Assembly (NCBI GenBank): GCA_037962975.1
Contig: CM075669.1
Location: forward strand, 106,470,501 to 106,534,500
DNA from: Clitoria ternatea
Taxonomy: Eukaryota; Streptophyta; Magnoliopsida; Fabales; Fabaceae
Direction: 5' to 3'
Length of the DNA: 64,000 bases
Shown here: positions 34,561 through 42,578 of the stretch, one piece after another
Layout: each line of letters starts with the position of its first letter
Position numbering within the stretch: position 1 is the stretch's first letter
Notes under the pieces: generated by a model
What the model was told of the DNA's origin: nothing
Seen by the model: only the letters and a program-made list of their open reading frames with translations
Databases searched by the model: none
Made by a program: the position numbers and the translations under genes

Positions 34561-35676
34561 CTAATTATCCGGGTTGAAGAAGCGGATTTCTGTAATTTGG
34601 TGAGCCAGCTCTTCATAACGCTGCTGCATCATCTCAAAATGTTGCTGCTCGGTCATTGAAAACACTTGGAGGGAGTTTTCAAGTCGATCGAAGCGGCGAT
34701 CAAGATGGGCGTAGAGAGATACAAATGGGTCAGCTTGTGGTGCAGATGAAGAGGCTGATGGTGCAGCTTGTGGTTGAGGTGGAGGAGGAGGAGGAGCAGC
34801 AGGTTCAGCAAAGGGGTTGGCACCATGTTCTTGGTCACTCCTTAGAATCCACATTCCAGCAATGTTGACCATGCCCATTTTATTTAGGTGGGAAGTGCCA
34901 ATGCAAGCTCTTGGGGGCACTTTTTCAGAGAGTTCCCCTGCCAAATCAACACCACAGAATTTAAAAATTTTGGTGAGGAGGATACCATAAGGGAGCTTTT
35001 GCTGGTCCTTGGCATAGCGCATGTGGAATTTGATCAACTGAACCCAGTTGATCTCTTTGTGGTTCAGCATGGCCCACATTAAGAGGACATCATCCTCTTC
35101 AACCAGAGCATAGTTCCCACCACGGGGAACAATCATCTTGACCAAGAAGAAGTGGAGCAGGCGGTTGTTCATGGTCAAGTGGCCAACTAGTTTGTGGTTG
35201 CTCATGGGAGGAGCCGGCTTCCACAAAGAACGGCGGGCAGTGATGGGATTAAAACCCCATTCATCCTCGGGTTCGCCTCCATCAAAGTCAGCATTGTTGA
35301 GGGGCAGTTTGGAAATTTCTGCAAATTGGGCATTTGAGAGTTTGATGGTGGTGTTTTTCACCTTGGATTCAACCATCCCATTGACAAGGCGGAGGTTGCA
35401 GTAGAATACTCTCATAAGCTCAGGATAGTATTCTTCTTCTTTGAGGGATAAGAAGGGGAAGAGGTTGTAGTGGTTGAGGCTTTGGGTGAAGGTAAGGCTT
35501 GGGTTGTCAAAAGTGTCAGCAACGGTGTAATGAGGGGTCATAATCTCCCTTTCAGAAAAATTCTTCATAAAATTTTGAAGTTCTCTAGGAGAAGAGAAGA
35601 ACCTTGAGAAGTCAAGGGGGTTATGAGCTTGAGCAGCAGAGGACCTAGCTCTCTTGACATTTCTAGAGGTAGACAT
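34561..35676 (-). CDS. Sirevirus third ORF: putative plant transposon protein domain, proline linker, coiled coil
   Basis: I chose the ATG at 35676 (MSTSRNVKRARSS), whose context AACCATGTC is good, giving 371 residues. An upstream in-frame TTG at 35691 is not needed, and the second Sirevirus keeps the same start (MSSSRNVK). Residues 1-270 are globular and include NPLDFSRFF, YNLFPFLSLKEEEYYPELMR, VFYCNLRLVNGM, MIVPRGGNYALVEEDDVLLM and PYGILLTKIFKFCGVDL. This resembles the widespread plant domain named putative plant transposon protein (Transposase_32 in Pfam, from memory). Next come a proline-rich linker (AAPPPPPPQPQ) and a probable coiled coil (LDRRFDRLENSLQ, QQRYEELAHQ). I see no signal peptide or membrane segment, unlike envelope-like ORFs reported at this position in SIRE-type elements. 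The function is unknown. A promoter-like region lies just upstream. Confidence 0.85.
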   Translation of the reverse strand: MSTSRNVKRARSSAAQAHNPLDFSRFFSSPRELQNFMKNFSEREIMTPHYTVADTFDNPSLTFTQSLNHYNLFPFLSLKEEEYYPELMRVFYCNLRLVNGMVESKVKNTTIKLSNAQFAEISKLPLNNADFDGGEPEDEWGFNPITARRSLWKPAPPMSNHKLVGHLTMNNRLLHFFLVKMIVPRGGNYALVEEDDVLLMWAMLNHKEINWVQLIKFHMRYAKDQQKLPYGILLTKIFKFCGVDLAGELSEKVPPRACIGTSHLNKMGMVNIAGMWILRSDQEHGANPFAEPAAPPPPPPQPQAAPSASSSAPQADPFVSLYAHLDRRFDRLENSLQVFSMTEQQHFEMMQQRYEELAHQITEIRFFNPDN

Positions 35677-35781
35677 GGTTGGAAAAGGCAAAGAGAGAGA
35701 TGAAGAGAGATGAGTGGTAGAGAGTTTTGGAGAGGTTTGAGAGGAAGGAGGTAGTGTGAGATGAGAAGATGAAGGAAGGGG

Positions 35782-35789
35782 TATTTATA
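35782..35789 (-). promoter_or_regulatory. TATA box of the putative internal promoter for the third ORF
   Basis: The minus strand reads TATAAATA, 107 bp upstream of the third-ORF ATG, followed by a C/T-rich leader (CCTTCC, CTCTCC, CTCTCTC words). The nearest TAATCGATTA box is 119 bp upstream, as in the LTR. The second Sirevirus keeps TATAAAT at 59653-59659. Confidence 0.65.
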
Positions 35790-35908
35790 GATGAGAATTA
35801 GGTTTAGGAAGGAGGAAAGAGAGTATAGAAAGGAGTGAAATGAGTTAAGAGAGGGAGTGGTTCGAGTGAGCCTAGGAAATTACAGTTTTGACTCTGCAGA
35901 ACGCGTAC

Positions 35909-36239
35909 TAATCGATTATGATACAGGTGGTAATCGATTAGGTCATTGTTGCTGGGGAATTTCAAACGTTTTGTGCAGAGGGTAATCGATTAGAGGCTTA
36001 GAGTAATCGATTAGTTTAGAAACAGAATCGTCCTAATCGATTGGAGCAATGTGGTAATCGATTATGAAGAAGAGGAAACATTTTGAACTTGAAACAGAAG
36101 CTTCGTAATCGATTATGGATCATGGATAATCGATTATCTTAGAAACAGAATGATTGTAATCGATTATGGGTGAGTTCTAATCGATTATCTTAGAAACAGA
36201 AGCTTAGTAATCGATTGGGATTAACAATGTAATCGATTA
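35909..36239. repeat. Internal TAATCGATTA box array upstream of the third ORF
   Basis: Twelve boxes start at 35909, 35931, 35983, 36004, 36034, 36055, 36106, 36127, 36157, 36178, 36208 and 36230. Spacings are 22, 52, 21, 30, 21, 51, 21, 30, 21, 30, 22, the same pattern as in the LTRs. Spacer words such as AGCTTCTGTTTC (minus strand) also resemble LTR spacers, suggesting common origin. The array lies between the pol stop and the third ORF. Confidence 0.92.
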
Positions 36240-36340
36240 TGGAGTCAAAAACTTCAAACATATCTAACAGCAAGGTTCTAAACATGAAATGTGATATATA
36301 CCTTGCATTATGCCATTCAACAAGGTTCTTATCAAAATAT

Positions 36341-39300
36341 TCAAACACAACTGGACATGTCAAGAATTCCTAACTCTCTTCTTATGAGAATGAATTGCTC
36401 TCTAGCCAAGGGTTTTGTGAAAATATCAGCTAGTTGCCTAGAAGTTTCTACATGTTCAAGTACACAATCCCCTTTTAACACATGATCTCTAATAAAGTGA
36501 TGCCTAATCTCAATGTGTTTGGTCCTAGAGTGCATTACTGGGTTCTTGGAGATGTTAATGGCACTAGTATTATCGCATTTAAGAGGCACATGGTTTAATA
36601 CAATTCCAAAATCTAGAAGTTGTTGTCTCATCCAAAGGATTTGAGCACAACAACTACCAGCTGCAACATATTCTGCCTCAGCTGTTGATAGCGCAACACT
36701 TACTTGTTTCTTGCTATGCCAAGAAACAAGAGAACTACCAAGCAAGTGACATGTTCCGCTAGTACTTTTCCTATCAAGCTTACATCCTGCAAAGTCCGAA
36801 TCAGAGTAACCAACTAAAGTACACTCAGCCCCTTTGGGGTACCATAAACCAACATCTTGAGTTCCAACTAGATATTTCATTATCCTTTTTACTGCAGTGA
36901 GATGAGATTCCTTAGGACAAGCTTGGTATCTAGCACACATACACACAGCAAACATGATATCCGGTCTACTAGCGGTTAAGTAAAGTAAGGATCCTATCAT
37001 ACCTCTATATTTTGTGAGTTCAACATCCTTACCTTTCTCATCCTTGTCCAAATAGCATAAAGTGCCCATGGGTGTGGCTATATCATTTGCTTTATCCATA
37101 TTGAATTTTCTGAGTAGTTCTTTGCAGTATTTAGATTGGTTTATGAATGTGCCTTCATTGGTTTGCTTGATTTGTAGTCCAAGGAAGAAAGTGAGTTCCC
37201 CCATCATGGACATTTCAAATTCTTCCTGCATAAGCTTGGCAAACTCCTTGCACATTGAATCATTAGTGGCACCAAAAATTATATCATCAACATAAATTTG
37301 TACCAATAGTATGTTATTCTTTTTGTGCTTTATGAATAGGGTTGTATCAACCTTCCCTCTTTCAAAATGATTTTCTAAAAGAAATTTGCTTAACCTTTCG
37401 TACCAAGCTCTTGGAGCTTGTTTCAAACCATACAAGGCTTTCTTTAATTTGAAAACATGATTTGGAAATTGATGGTTTTCAAAACCTGGAGGTTGATCAA
37501 CATATACTTCCTCTTGAATGTATCCATTCAAGAAAGCACTTTTAACATCCATTTGGTATAATTTGAAATCTCTACAGCATGCGAAAGCTAATAGTAGTCT
37601 AATTGCTTCTAATCTAGCTACGGGTGCATACGTTTCTTCATAATCAATGCCTTCTTCTTGATTATATCCTTTAGCTACTAGTCTAGCTTTGTTTCTAGTA
37701 ATTATACCATTTTCATCCATTTTATTTCTAAAAACCCATTTGGTTCCTATTATTTGGTGATCATTGGGTCTTGGCACAAGCTCCCAAACTTCATTTCTTT
37801 CAAATTGATTTAGCTCTTCTTGCATGGCCAACATCCAATGTTCATCAATAATAGCCTCATTTATGTTCTTGGGTTCTATTTGTGATACAAATGCTAGGTG
37901 ATTACAAGTATTTCTAATAGCATTTCTAGTACTTACACCTTGAGTCATTTCACCTATGACTTTGTCTAAGGGATGATCCTTCAAAGTTACCCATTCTTGT
38001 TGTCTCTCAATTTGTGCTGCACCTCCATCATTGTTGACTTCTTCTTCTTTGTCTTGCAAGTTCATTTCTTGAAAAGTACCTACAATATCATCAACGTCTT
38101 CCTTTCTCGGAGGGTTATGGCTATTTTCATCAAATTTAACATGAATAGATTCCTCAATGGTATTTGTTTGTTTGTTGAAAATTCTATAAGATTTACTTGA
38201 TTGAGAATATCCTAGGAATATTGCCTCATCAGATTTTGCATCAAACTTTCCTAGATTATCCTTTCCATTGTTGAGCACAAAACATTTACATCCAAAAATA
38301 TGAAAGTATGCAATGTTGGGTTTTCTACCCTTGTAAAGCTCATAGGGGGTTTTCTTTAAAATAGGCCTTATCAAACATCTATTCATAACATAACACGCGG
38401 TGTTTACCGCATCGGCCCAAAAATGTTTTGCAATATTGTTTTCATTTAGCATGGTTCTAGCAAGCTCCACTAAAGATCTATTCTTTCTTTCAACTACTCC
38501 ATTTTGTTGTGGAGTTCTAGGAGCTGAAAAGTTGTGATTAATACCATGTTTTTCGCAAAACTTTTCAAAAGATTGATTTTCAAATTCTCCCCCATGATCG
38601 GTTCTAATGGATGCAATTTTTGAGTTTTGCTCATTTTGGATAATCTTTGCAAGCTTCTTGAATGCATGATATGCTTCATTTTTATGAGCAAGAAACAATG
38701 TCCATGTATATCTTGAATAGTCATCTACTATAACTAGACCATAGTAATTACCTCCAAAGCTTTTGATTTTGGATGGTCCAAATAAGTCCATGTGCAAAAG
38801 TTGTAAAGGCCTTTGAGTAGAAACAATGTTTTTGGATTGAAAAGATGCCTTTACTTGTTTTCCCTTTTGACATGCATCACAAAATCTATTTTCAAATTTA
38901 AGCTTTGGTAGACCAATTACTAAATCTTTAGAAACAAGTTTGTTCAAGTGGTCTACATGTATATGAGTTATTCTTCTATGCCATATCCATGTTTCATCCT
39001 CTTTTGAAATGAAGCATTGTTCATCATTTGTAGACAAACTATCCATATCAATCATGTAAATATTATCAATTCTTTGGCCTACAAACTTAATTTCCTTATT
39101 AGTCTTATGCTCAATTATGCAACAATTTGATTCAAATAACACTCTATATCCTTTGTCACATAATTGACTTATGCTAAGTAGATTATGTTTGAGGCCTTCA
39201 ACATACAATACGTCACTTATGGAGGTGGAAGAATTCTTACCAATATTTCCAATGCCTAGGATTCTTCCTTCAGTGTTGTCTCCGTAGGTGACACTTCCTT

Positions 39301-39403
39301 TCCTTTTGGGAGTGAATGATGTAAATTTGGTTATGTCTCCCGTCATATGCTTTGAACACCCGCTATCCAAGTACCAATGGGTGTTGCTTGCCTTGAAGCA
39401 TAC
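36341..39403 (-). CDS. pol: Sirevirus 1 pol: protease, integrase, reverse transcriptase, RNase H
   Basis: The frame opens after TAG at 39404-39406 and runs without stop to 36341. Numbering from the D-S-G codon region (TTG at 39370 as residue 1): protease DSG at 2-4; integrase zinc motif H131, H136, C164, C167; catalytic D195, D258, E294 (35 residues between the last two); reverse transcriptase core with QMDVKSAFLNG (about 606) and YVDD at 693-696; RNase H acidic residues D857/D859, E898 and D933. This is the Ty1/copia order, protease-integrase-RT-RNase H. All catalytic residues I checked are present, so the enzyme may be active. The frame differs from gag and there is no ATG at the opening, so expression needs frameshifting, readthrough plus shift, or splicing. 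The end HVETSRQLADIFTKPLAREQ is typical of the family. Confidence 0.95.
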   Translation of the reverse strand, partial: VCFKASNTHWYLDSGCSKHMTGDITKFTSFTPKRKGSVTYGDNTEGRILGIGNIGKNSSTSISDVLYVEGLKHNLLSISQLCDKGYRVLFESNCCIIEHKTNKEIKFVGQRIDNIYMIDMDSLSTNDEQCFISKEDETWIWHRRITHIHVDHLNKLVSKDLVIGLPKLKFENRFCDACQKGKQVKASFQSKNIVSTQRPLQLLHMDLFGPSKIKSFGGNYYGLVIVDDYSRYTWTLFLAHKNEAYHAFKKLAKIIQNEQNSKIASIRTDHGGEFENQSFEKFCEKHGINHNFSAPRTPQQNGVVERKNRSLVELARTMLNENNIAKHFWADAVNTACYVMNRCLIRPILKKTPYELYKGRKPNIAYFHIFGCKCFVLNNGKDNLGKFDAKSDEAIFLGYSQSSKSYRIFNKQTNTIEESIHVKFDENSHNPPRKEDVDDIVGTFQEMNLQDKEEEVNNDGGAAQIERQQEWVTLKDHPLDKVIGEMTQGVSTRNAIRNTCNHLAFVSQIEPKNINEAIIDEHWMLAMQEELNQFERNEVWELVPRPNDHQIIGTKWVFRNKMDENGIITRNKARLVAKGYNQEEGIDYEETYAPVARLEAIRLLLAFACCRDFKLYQMDVKSAFLNGYIQEEVYVDQPPGFENHQFPNHVFKLKKALYGLKQAPRAWYERLSKFLLENHFERGKVDTTLFIKHKKNNILLVQIYVDDIIFGATNDSMCKEFAKLMQEEFEMSMMGELTFFLGLQIKQTNEGTFINQSKYCKELLRKFNMDKANDIATPMGTLCYLDKDEKGKDVELTKYRGMIGSLLYLTASRPDIMFAVCMCARYQACPKESHLTAVKRIMKYLVGTQDVGLWYPKGAECTLVGYSDSDFAGCKLDRKSTSGTCHLLGSSLVSWHSKKQVSVALSTAEAEYVAAGSCCAQILWMRQQLLDFGIVLNHVPLKCDNTSAINISKNPVMHSRTKHIEIRHHFIRDHVLKGDCVLEHVETSRQLADIFTKPLAREQFILIRRELGILDMSSCV

Positions 39404-39419
39404 CTACAAAACAAAATCA
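39404..39419 (-). promoter_or_regulatory. Gag stop and splice-acceptor-like gag/pol junction
   Basis: The gag TGA (39417-39419) is followed by TTTTGTTTTGTAG, then pol opens at GTATGC. TAG is the stop just before the pol frame. The U-rich tract plus TAG resembles a plant 3' splice site. The second Sirevirus has the same 13-base tract at 63264-63276 after its gag stop. Confidence 0.45.
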
Positions 39420-41087
39420 TTTTAGAGAACTAGGTACCCATTTTATGTTGGGTCCTTTAAGGTTAGCTTGTGGAGATGTTCCTTTGGGAACCCACACCTT
39501 TCTTAAGACCTTTGGTCCTAGTTTCCTAACACTACACTTATAAGCACTATGTCCTTTGGTACCACAATGATTGCATTTCATAAAAGGTGAGGAGGATTTT
39601 CTTGGTGGTGCAAAGAAGCTTTTATAGTGCTTCTCCATTTTGTGATTACTATGTTCATGGTCATATCCTAAACCGGTTTTACTAAACATGCATTTTTGTT
39701 GCCCAAGTAGGATATTCAAATTATCTCTTCCATTTGTGAATTTCTCTAGTGTCCTATTTAGGTCTTCAACCTTGGTTTCTAATACAATGCACCTTTTTGC
39801 AAAATCACATGGTTTATCCTTAGAGCATGTTTGAACTTTCTCTAGTTCTTCTTTTAAGCTCTCATTTTCTTTACATACTTCCATGAGATGCAATTCAAGG
39901 GTATCACTAGTTTTCCTAGATGCTTTGAGTTTACTAGAGATTTTTGTAAATTTATCATATAATTCTTCAAATGCATCTAACAGCTCATTTTTATCTAAGT
40001 CAAGAAGATTTACCTCATTATCTTCTTCTTGATGATTTGTCATTAAGCAAAGATTGGCTTGCTCATCTTCCGAGTCGTCGGAGCTGCTCACATCGTTCTC
40101 ATCCCAAGCAATATAGGCTCTTCTTCTTCTTTGTTTGTCCTTGCCCTTCTTTTTGAGGTTTGGACAATCGGCTTTGAAGTGCCCTTCCTTGCCACATTCA
40201 AAACAACTTGGTGAAGAGGAAGTTTCATTAGAGGTAGGTTTCTTACCTTGGGGCTTAAAGTTCTTTTGGAACTTTTTGTTCTTCATGAATCTTCCAAATC
40301 TTTTTACGAATAGCCCAAACTCTTCTTCTTCATCTAAGTCACTACATGATTCTTCCTCATGCATGGAGGTGGCTTTGAGGGCTAGCCCTTTCTTCTTGGT
40401 GGATTTCTCCTCTTCCTCGGCTAGCTTCAATGCTTTAAGTTCTTGCTCTTGTTCTTGCAATTTTCCAAAGAGTGTTGCAAGAGACATTTCATTGATGCTA
40501 GGAGATTGTTTTATTGCTGTGACAAGAGGTTGCCATTCCCTGCTAAGACTTTTCAAAATTTTGTGCACAAGCTCTTTGTTAGTATATACTTTGCCAAGAG
40601 TAATAAGATGGTTGATAATAAGTGTAAACCTTTTTTGCATATCTACAATAGATTCTCCTGAATTTATCCTAAAGCATTCATATTGGCTAGTCAAGGTACT
40701 AATTTTGGAGTCCTTTACATCATTAGTACCTTCATGGGTTACTTGAAGAGTATCCCACATTTCTTTAGCAGTTTGGCATGTCATTATCCTAAAAAATTCA
40801 TCTTGTCCTAAAGACATAGTAATGAGATTTTTGGCCTTGTAGCCATATTGGACTTTCTTTTCTTCCTCGCTTGTCCATTCATCTATAGGTTTTTCAACAT
40901 TCTTGCTATCTATAGTATGCATTGGTATATAAGGACCATTTTCAATGGTATTCCATATTCTCAAGTCAATTGATTGAATGAAGATTTTCATTCTTTCTTT
41001 CCAAAAGGCATACCCTTCCCCATTGAAAGCGGGAGGTCTATTTATTGCACCACCCTCGGGAAAAACATTTTGAGAACTTGAGGCCAT
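39417..41087 (-). CDS. gag: Sirevirus 1 gag: capsid and nucleocapsid
   Basis: ATG at 41087 opens a 556-residue ORF with no internal stop. Residues 1-220 are the copia-type gag domain (NRPPAFNGEGYAFWKERM near 16; a MWDTL motif near 110; QYECFRINSGESIVDMQKRF near 135-153). There is an acidic/lysine-rich stretch at about 220-290, then a CCHC zinc knuckle C295-C298-H303-C308 (CFECGKEGHFKADC). A likely coiled coil covers about 355-455, and a second CCHC knuckle C505-C508-H513-C518 (CNHCGTKGHSAYKC) lies near the C-terminus. Two knuckles and a long Gag fit Sirevirus. Gag assembles the particle and packages RNA. The ATG lies 40-odd bases after the primer site. Plus-strand ORFs opposite it (40135-40746) are shadows. 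Confidence 0.95.
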   Translation of the reverse strand: MASSSQNVFPEGGAINRPPAFNGEGYAFWKERMKIFIQSIDLRIWNTIENGPYIPMHTIDSKNVEKPIDEWTSEEEKKVQYGYKAKNLITMSLGQDEFFRIMTCQTAKEMWDTLQVTHEGTNDVKDSKISTLTSQYECFRINSGESIVDMQKRFTLIINHLITLGKVYTNKELVHKILKSLSREWQPLVTAIKQSPSINEMSLATLFGKLQEQEQELKALKLAEEEEKSTKKKGLALKATSMHEEESCSDLDEEEEFGLFVKRFGRFMKNKKFQKNFKPQGKKPTSNETSSSPSCFECGKEGHFKADCPNLKKKGKDKQRRRRAYIAWDENDVSSSDDSEDEQANLCLMTNHQEEDNEVNLLDLDKNELLDAFEELYDKFTKISSKLKASRKTSDTLELHLMEVCKENESLKEELEKVQTCSKDKPCDFAKRCIVLETKVEDLNRTLEKFTNGRDNLNILLGQQKCMFSKTGLGYDHEHSNHKMEKHYKSFFAPPRKSSSPFMKCNHCGTKGHSAYKCSVRKLGPKVLRKVWVPKGTSPQANLKGPNIKWVPSSLK

Positions 41088-41129
41088 TTAATCTCTTGAA
41101 GCTGTTAAGCTTGATCTACCAAGAGTCAA

Positions 41130-41141
41130 GCTCTGATACTA
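41130..41141 (-). other. Primer-binding site of Sirevirus 1
   Basis: The minus strand reads TAGTATCAGAGC, one mismatch from TGGTATCAGAGC, the initiator-Met tRNA complement. It lies two bases from the 5' LTR. The LARD primer site has the same variant. Confidence 0.8.
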
Positions 41142-41143
41142 CT

Positions 41144-42573
41144 TGTTGTTCAAGTGGCCTCAATACTCAAGAGGGGGGGTGAATTGAGTTTTAAAACTTT
41201 TGATTGGAATACCTTTGAAATTGATTTTTATAACCAAGTTTGTGAGATTATGCAAGTGAAATAGAATAGAGGATAACAAGCAATGCACTATAATGAGAAA
41301 TGTTGCTGAAGCAATTTACCAAACACTTGGTGTGCAATATTAGAGATATAACAAATTAAGCAAGTTCAAGTATGCTCCTCTCAACCAATCAATACCAATC
41401 AACAAATATGCAGTAAATGAAAGTAAAAGAGTAAGGAAGAGAAGCTTGCAAACCGATATAACGAGTTCCACCCAATCCGGTGTACGTCTCGCCTCTAAGC
41501 AACCCACTTAGAGGATTTCCACTATTGTAGATTAGAGATACAACTTTGAGCAATTGCGGCCTCCTAGTGTCCCACACTCAAGAACCCAATCCTCACAAGT
41601 ATAAGGGCAACCCACCCAATCTCTCAATCTCACAATATCCCAAAGGTTGAATCCTCAACCTTTGTAACCACTCAACCTAGAGTGAACAACCACTCAACCT
41701 AGAGTGAATAACTTGTGTTTGGTGTTTGTTTACAATCAATACACTCTCTCAATAGAGCAGATATACAAATGAAAAGCTCTCACAACTTCTAACTCTCAAG
41801 ATGAGAGGATATACAAGTGAAGTATAAGATACAAGAAATAGGCTTACAAAGCACAAAATAGAGCTAAGGATTTGTTGCTTCTTGGTTCTTGTTGGGTGCT
41901 CTTTGTGCTTGTGTTCTTCTTCCATTTATAGAGCCATGATAGCAGTTGAGGTGTGCCCTAGTTCATCATAGCCGTTGCACTTAGTGGAAATTTGAAGAAT
42001 AATGGAGACATGACCTGGTTTCCCACTTAAATCTGTTTTTCCACTAGCGTAATCGATTACATCCTCGCGTTGTAATCGATTAGCTTCAAGTCAGAGACTT
42101 CCTAATCGATTATTTCACTTCCTCTAATCGATTAGCATCTGTACCTGATGCATTTAATTAGATTTCGCATCTGCCTAATCGATTAGACTGTCTTGCAATC
42201 GATTACCTTAAATTCCAGTGGCTTCCTAATCGATTGTGTGGTTCCCTTAATCGATTAGCTTTCATACCTGATGCATTTTGTCCCATTTCTGATTGTTGTA
42301 ATCGATTAGTTTCTGGTGTATAATCGATTACCTTAATTCCAGTGTGTACCTAATCGATTATTTGTCTTCCTAATCGATTAGCTTTCATACCTGATGCAAT
42401 TTCTTCCAAAACAGAAAGCTCCTAATCGATTAGCATCTATGGCCTAATCGATTAGCTTCACTGTTACTTCAATTCTGATTTCATGTCTTTGTTTTTGCAT
42501 CGGTTTCTTCAAGAGTGCTTGTCATTATCAAAATCTTTGCACATCTTTAGACCTGTTAACATATTCAAACACA
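41144..42573 (-). mobile_element. Sirevirus 1, 5' LTR
   Basis: 1,430 bp, colinear with the 3' LTR. I counted about seven differences; one is at the CpG of a TAATCGATTA box that is mutated to TAATCAATTA in the 3' copy at 33590. TATAAAT is at 41924-41930 and the box array spans about 42050-42454. Confidence 0.95.
42050..42454. repeat. TAATCGATTA box array, 5' LTR of Sirevirus 1
   Basis: Fourteen boxes at the same relative positions as in the 3' LTR (offset 8,585). In the sense direction they lie upstream of TATAAAT, so they would act in driving the genomic transcript. Confidence 0.92.
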
Positions 42574-42578
42574 CCTAT

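Larger units (their letters stand above)
32559..42573 (-). mobile_element. Complete Sirevirus-type Ty1/copia retrotransposon (10,015 bp)
   Basis: Two 1,430-bp LTRs (32559-33988 and 41144-42573) begin TGTTGTTCAAG and end CAAACACA. The target duplication CCTAT flanks the element (32554-32558 and 42574-42578). The unoccupied sequence survives in the other LARD LTR near 50310. In sense order on the minus strand: LTR, primer site, gag, pol, an internal promoter-like region, a third ORF, purine tracts, LTR. By eye the two LTRs differ at about seven positions (about 0.5%), so the insertion is recent. All three ORFs are open. This is the youngest-looking element in the window. Confidence 0.95.

Noticed and set aside
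34656..35404. Plus-strand ORFs of 64-88 residues
   Set aside because: Antisense shadows of the third ORF; the Glu-rich one is the reverse of its polyproline linker.
35909..36239. Regularly spaced repeats as a CRISPR array
   Set aside because: Repeat units are 10 bp, palindromic and set in a plant retrotransposon; there are no cas genes and spacing is not of CRISPR type.
40135..40746. 203-residue plus-strand ORF
   Set aside because: Lies opposite the intact gag, whose minus-strand frame has clear zinc knuckles. It is a shadow.
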